NCBI GenBank assembly: GCA_015478945.1 | Contig: JABUQX010116820.1 | Coordinates: forward strand, 1 to 12,500 | DNA length: 12,500 bases | Reading direction: 5' to 3' | Source of the DNA: Trachelipus rathkii | Lineage: Eukaryota > Arthropoda > Malacostraca > Isopoda > Trachelipodidae | Part shown: positions 8,938-12,500 of the stretch, in pieces | How the letters are laid out: every line of letters begins with the position of its first letter | Position numbering within the stretch: position 1 is the stretch's first letter | Notes under the pieces: model-generated | Database searches by the model: none | Told to the model about the DNA's origin: nothing | The model's input: the letters and a program-made list of their open reading frames with translations, nothing else | Program-made: the position numbers and the translations under genes

Positions 8938-10910
8938 TTTCGATAGGTACAAGAAAGAGAGGAATAAAGAGAGTCTTCATAGAATAAATAATTGGGATAG
9001 TACTGGCTGACTGATGAAAATGAATGATGCGTGTGTGGGGTGGAAAATTTCGGAGGCTGCACAACATTAGCAGTGAATGAAGAGGTGGAGAGTGTTATGA
9101 ATAGCAGGTTTGATGATGTAAGAAAGTGAATAGTGTTTTGGGGGGATGGAGGTAGTAATTGGTAGGAAGGAAGTGATAGGTAGGAGTGAGAAAGTTGAAG
9201 AATGGTAAATCTGCAAGGAATAGATTTGAATTACTAGTGAAATCATCAAGAATGGGGCAAGATTGTGATTGACTGAATATGGAAGTTGTGTAACAAAGCG
9301 TTTATGAAGGGTATAGTTCCGAAGGATTGGAGAAGAGCAGTAATAGTACCCATATATAAGGGTAAGGGAGATAAGGGAACTGGGAACTGTATTAATTATA
9401 TTGGAATTAGCTTATTGAGTGTTGTGTTGTAGGAGGAGATATATGCTGGTACTTTGGTTGAATGAGTGCGTCCAGTGACTGAGGGACTGATTGGCGAAAA
9501 ACAAAGTGTGTTTAGAAGTGGTGGTTTTTGTGAACATTGAAACAAATGATTGGAGAAAATGAGAGAATAAATTGCACGTTGTGGTTTTATGACTTGCAGG
9601 TAACAGGCGTATGACAGATTAATAGGGAAGCTCTATGGCAGATGTTAGTGATATATGGTGTTGGTGGTAGGCTTCTGAATGGAATCAAAAGCATGTATGT
9701 TGATAGTAAAGAGTGTGTGAGAATAATTGGAGTTGAAAGAAAGGGTTTAATATTAATAGTAGAGTGTTTCTGGATTATTTTGCCTCCTGTCTATTTAATT
9801 TCTATATGGATGGGGTGATGAAAAAGAATAGAGTGGTAGATGGTAAGTAAAGGTACATAGGAATGATGAAAATGGAAAAGAGAGCAGCCCTCTGCTTATT
9901 GCAAGGATAACTTGGTTTTGTGTGGAGAATCTGAAGAGAGGTTGAAAGGATTGGCAGAGGGGTTTGGCAGGTGTGTGTGAAAGTGAGGATCTTTGAAAGT
10001 AAATGGAGAGTGTTCAGGTGGTAAGAAGATAGCCTACTGTGTGGAAGTCATAAGGATGATGAGTAATGGAACAAGTATCGAAGCCATAAATATTTAGGAT
10101 ATAAATGTTGAGATGCAAGGATGATGATGAAGAATGTGAAGTTAGAGCTGTAGGATGTAAAGGACCGCTTAGAGTGCGCTGGGTTTTGTATAAGGGTATG
10201 TTGTTATTGGTGTTAATGTATGTATGAGTGTAGCAAGTTGTTACCAGAGTTAATGTATAGCAGTGGAAACTATATGGTATGGAAATAAGATGTATAGATT
10301 TAGCAAAGTAATTGTTCAGATGACAATCTTTAAGCAGTTAGTGTGAGAAGAATTCATAAAACATGAGGAATCAATGCATTAGGGAGTTGTTTGATGTGAA
10401 GAAAGGCTTTAAATGAGAGTATATTGTTGAGATGGTTTGGTCACATGGAAAGGATGGATGATAGTTTGTTGGTTAAGCGGATGTATAATGGCTAGTGTGC
10501 TGGGAATCGATCGGTTGGAAGACCTAAGAAAAAGTGGAAGGAAAGGAATGTCAGAAGGAAAGGAATGCGAGGTTGGGAGAGGCGAGGAAGAAAGGTGCAT
10601 AATAAAGAGTGAATTGCTATATGATTTTGTGAGAGGGTATGGTTGTGGGCTACCTGGAATAAACGCTACATTGAAGAGACATTACCAGTGGGAGTTCAGC
10701 CTCTGAAGCCCAGAAGGTCGATTTTTTTTTTTTTTGACTGTGACGAGTTGTCACTTCTACTAGCATGAAGGGGACAACAGTAGGGGCTTTATTTTTCGAC
10801 TTTGCTGTTCTTCTACTACTTTCCTTTTCTACTATTCTGTTTCCGGTGAATGTTGCGCATCTCGCCCTCAATCTAATCTGAGGAAAGGAGGTAGATGATA
10901 ATGATTATGA
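8938..10910 (+). mobile_element. degenerate LINE copy B, plus strand
   Basis: A second, 5'-truncated copy follows copy A head-to-tail. Recognisable segments include GIVPKDWRRAVIVPIYKGKG (9310-9369), then INYIGISLLSVV, LWQMLVIYGVGGRLLNGIKS across a frame shift (about 9630-9695), LRWFGHMERMDDS (10427-10465), AGNRSVGRPKKKW with shifts, RKVHN (about 10590) and VWLWAT (about 10640). The 3' untranslated part carries TGACTGTGACGAGTTGTCAC (about 10735), a pyrimidine stretch, TTTCCGGTG, GCGCATC, CAATCTAATCTGAGGAAAGG (about 10871-10890) and a GATGATAATGAT tail. No long open frame remains. The 3' end stops within about 20 bases of a putative exon of the minus-strand gene. Confidence 0.8.
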
Positions 10911-10927
10911 TACTATAAGATTGGTAC

Positions 10928-11077
10928 CTTTATATCTTGCTGGTATTCTTCTTCAGTACCCGTTGTTCCAAAATTTCAACCTGGTTCTTCTTTCATGATT
11001 TCTTTGGTATGTTTTGATTCACATCCTTCGTGAATGCCACTCATTTCTATTCCAAGGTCTTTAACCTAATTTTGCAA
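10928..11077 (-). pseudogene. URI1: URI1-like gene, coiled-coil exon with frame disruptions
   Basis: The acceptor AAATTTGCAG (AG at 11079-11078) precedes the block, and GTACC (donor GT at 10927-10926) can follow it. The assigned length of 150 bases keeps phase 1 on both sides, matching the neighbouring blocks. Joined to the G left by the previous exon it starts V-A-K-L. After one extra G it continues KDLGIEMSGIHEGCESKHTK and EIMKEEPG, then in another register VEILEQRVLKKN. VAKL-VKDLGIEMSG aligns without gaps with the start of the prefoldin second helix in URI (V-R-K-T-I-D-D-L). PG-VEILE fits the AAGDIVDIRE segment that follows. At least two, and probably three, frame shifts and a TGA in the middle frame prevent direct translation. 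The 3' boundary is the least certain part. Confidence 0.5.
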
Positions 11078-11605
11078 CTGCAAATTTAATATTAGTAGAG
11101 GAAAAGTTCATTATTTAATACTGACTGAACCATAAGAAGGGAAAATTAATTGTGTAAGTATAAAACTTTCCATTTAATGAGAGATATTTTTTAAATATAT
11201 AACATACAAAGATACCAAAGTTAATGCTAAGCTGGCAAAACAAATTGATATTATTGTTAAAAATATTGATACGGATATATATTAAATATAGTTCAAGAGG
11301 TATTATTCCATAAAATCTGATTAATTTGTATTGCCCTTGAAGGATGAATGGTACTAATATAATATTAATGATCATCCATAAGAACTACTTTTTTTTTTGT
11401 TCCAAAGAATTTCTCTCATCATAAATTATTAAAATATTATTAAAATCTTGTAGGAGAGAGAAAAATCTAAAATACAACTACAGAATCTATACTAGAGTTT
11501 AAGTGTTCCATTGAAATAAAATAAGGATACATATGCTTAAAAACTGTGATTCGTATCTTTCATGCATGGATGAGACTAAAAGAAAATCTACAAATAACAA
11601 AGTAC
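11078..11605 (-). other. intron of the URI1-like gene
   Basis: AT-rich sequence between the donor at 11605-11604 (GCAG/GTACTT) and the acceptor at 11079-11078. It contains a T-run (about 11390-11398) and nothing coding that I recognise. The short open frame at 11115-11375 on the minus strand is rich in Ile, Asn and Phe, as expected by chance in AT-rich DNA. Confidence 0.55.
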
Positions 11606-11747
11606 CTGCCTTCTCTTTTCTCCAGATGACTGCAACCGCTTCCTTCAAATTCCTCTCAAAACCAATTATCACCAAGATGACCAAAATTTCATTTGTATGA
11701 ATCATACGACCCTTCATGTAGGCTAAAGAACCAATTGGAATAACTTC
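11606..11747 (-). CDS. URI1: URI1-like gene, prefoldin-domain core exon
   Basis: The acceptor TTATTTTCAG precedes it and the donor GTACTT follows GCAG. The opening reads EVIPIGSLAYMKGRMIHTNE, which matches the URI prefoldin signature (P-x-G-x-x-A-[FY]-M-x-G-x-x-x-HTNE). In URI family members this is followed within a few residues by LGDNWF. Here HLGDNWF is present at 11679-11659, but one register away. Translation then returns to the first register at ERNLKEAVAVIWRKEKA. The direct frame stays open (LVILVIIGF in place of the motif) because the two shifts cancel. URI is an alpha-type prefoldin-like subunit, and this exon would supply the first beta strands and the start of the second helix. This is the strongest single piece of evidence for the gene identity. 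Confidence 0.72.
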
Positions 11748-12001
11748 CTGAAAATAATGATGCACTTAAAATTTTCTTAATTTACCAAGAATACATTACT
11801 ATTTCACATTTCTGATGACTAAAATCTAAGAAAAGTTGAAAACTTTAATTTTATGTATCAAAATATTTACTGTAGTGCTTTAGCAATCATTAATACTTAA
11901 AAATAACAAAGTCTTCATGCATTTTAGACTATTGATTTAATTAGAGTCAATAGGGTACACGAATAACAAATATTGGTTTAAATTGAAATATGGTGTACTA
12001 C
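11748..12001 (-). other. intron of the URI1-like gene
   Basis: AT-rich sequence between the donor GTAGTA at 12001-11996 and the acceptor at 11749-11748. No coding potential, repeat or RNA gene seen. Confidence 0.5.
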
Positions 12002-12098
12002 ATCGTAGAAGTTTTCATTCTGGATATTTCACAACTTTTCTTGTAGTACATTGTAATCCTTTATGAATTTTTCCACTGATTTATTTCTCCTCACAATT
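12002..12098 (-). pseudogene. URI1: URI1-like gene, first prefoldin helix exon with stop and frame shifts
   Basis: The conserved pieces are NCEEK, INQWKNS and KDYNVLQEKL in three registers, then an in-frame TGA, then NIQNENFYD before the donor GTAGTA. They align with the first URI helix (NCQERIQHWKKVDNDYNALRERL, of which N-C, W-K, D-Y-N and E-x-L are shared), and the spacing to the VPFG-like start of the next exon is exact. The exon ends in phase 0, as the next one requires. The start at 12098 assumes an AG after a pyrimidine stretch (TTTTCTCTCATCTGC). The block could extend to about 12130. The TGA sits at a position not conserved in the family. Confidence 0.5.
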
Positions 12099-12500
12099 CT
12101 CGTTGTTCGCAGATGAGAGAAAAGTATACGTAAATGATTTACCTAAATGTCAACATTAAATTAAAAATTTAATCATATTTAAAAACTTAAATAAAAACAT
12201 TCACGACATTATTATACAATAAAATGCTTTTAAGAGTAGCTTAATCATCTTTATAGTTGGATTCAATTAAACATAATCTACAAAGCGTATCCCAACAAGA
12301 GGATATCAGTAAAAGTTTCATCAAAATTGTTTCAAATTTGGAATCAAATACTACAAGTGAATTGATAACCATGATATTGGTGAAACACTAGTATCTACAA
12401 TTAAATATAAAGGTAAAAATAAAAATATACTACCATACCTTTTATGAGTTAAACCTTCAGTTTTGATTCGTTTTTATATCATTTTCTGATAAATATTTTC
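12099..12500. other. AT-rich flank or intron, no first exon found
   Basis: The start codon exon of the URI1-like gene would lie on this side. I see no ATG-led coding block with a good donor here, so it is probably beyond the window. The sequence is AT-rich and has no recognisable repeat. Confidence 0.5.

Noticed and set aside
8706..9249. Short open frames on both strands between the two LINE copies
   Set aside because: They lie over LINE 3' tail and 5' junction sequence and have no conserved motif.
11115..11375. Minus-strand open frame of 86 codons
   Set aside because: Ile/Asn/Phe-rich chance frame inside an AT-rich intron.

Overview
This is animal nuclear DNA. It is AT-rich, has long introns with canonical GT/AG boundaries, carries several decayed non-LTR retrotransposons (LINEs) and minisatellites, and has no operons. 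The LINE protein style (AYDR, YGVGG-LLNGI, RQGC, ADD and RWFGHMERMD boxes) together with the AT-rich introns suggests an arthropod, perhaps a decapod crustacean. That placement is an inference of low certainty.

The one host gene I can support lies on the minus strand. It is a homologue of URI1 (unconventional prefoldin RPB5 interactor), found as five separated blocks at about 12098-12002, 11747-11606, 11077-10928, 3943-3751 and 3273-2740. In order they give the start of the prefoldin helix, the strand region with HTNE and LGDNWF, the following coiled coil, the conserved leucine/glutamate helix (LFEE-MDALERREIE) and an acidic C-terminal segment. That last segment holds a PP1-docking-like RRVSW motif and an SPSDLYKMF motif. 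The ATG exon and the C-terminal end were not found. The last block is a clean 534-base open exon with good splice sites. The other four need small frame shifts, and one in-frame TGA is present, to read the conserved protein. This is either a decaying gene copy or indel errors in the assembly.

The large intron between 10928 and 3943 is filled mostly by one LINE family: a minus-strand copy (about 4165-5945) and two head-to-tail plus-strand copies (about 6240-8937 and 8938-10910). A detached 3' tail of the same family lies at about 2230-2550. The minus copy contains a GC-rich insert of about 175 bases. The first plus copy is split inside its reverse-transcriptase domain by a hAT-like non-autonomous element rich in GAGTCGG.

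The left end holds a 31-bp minisatellite (about 729-1400) that runs directly into three identical 74-bp units (1401-1622). The long open frames over the 31-bp array are a product of the repeat and are not a gene. No tRNA, rRNA or CRISPR array was recognised.
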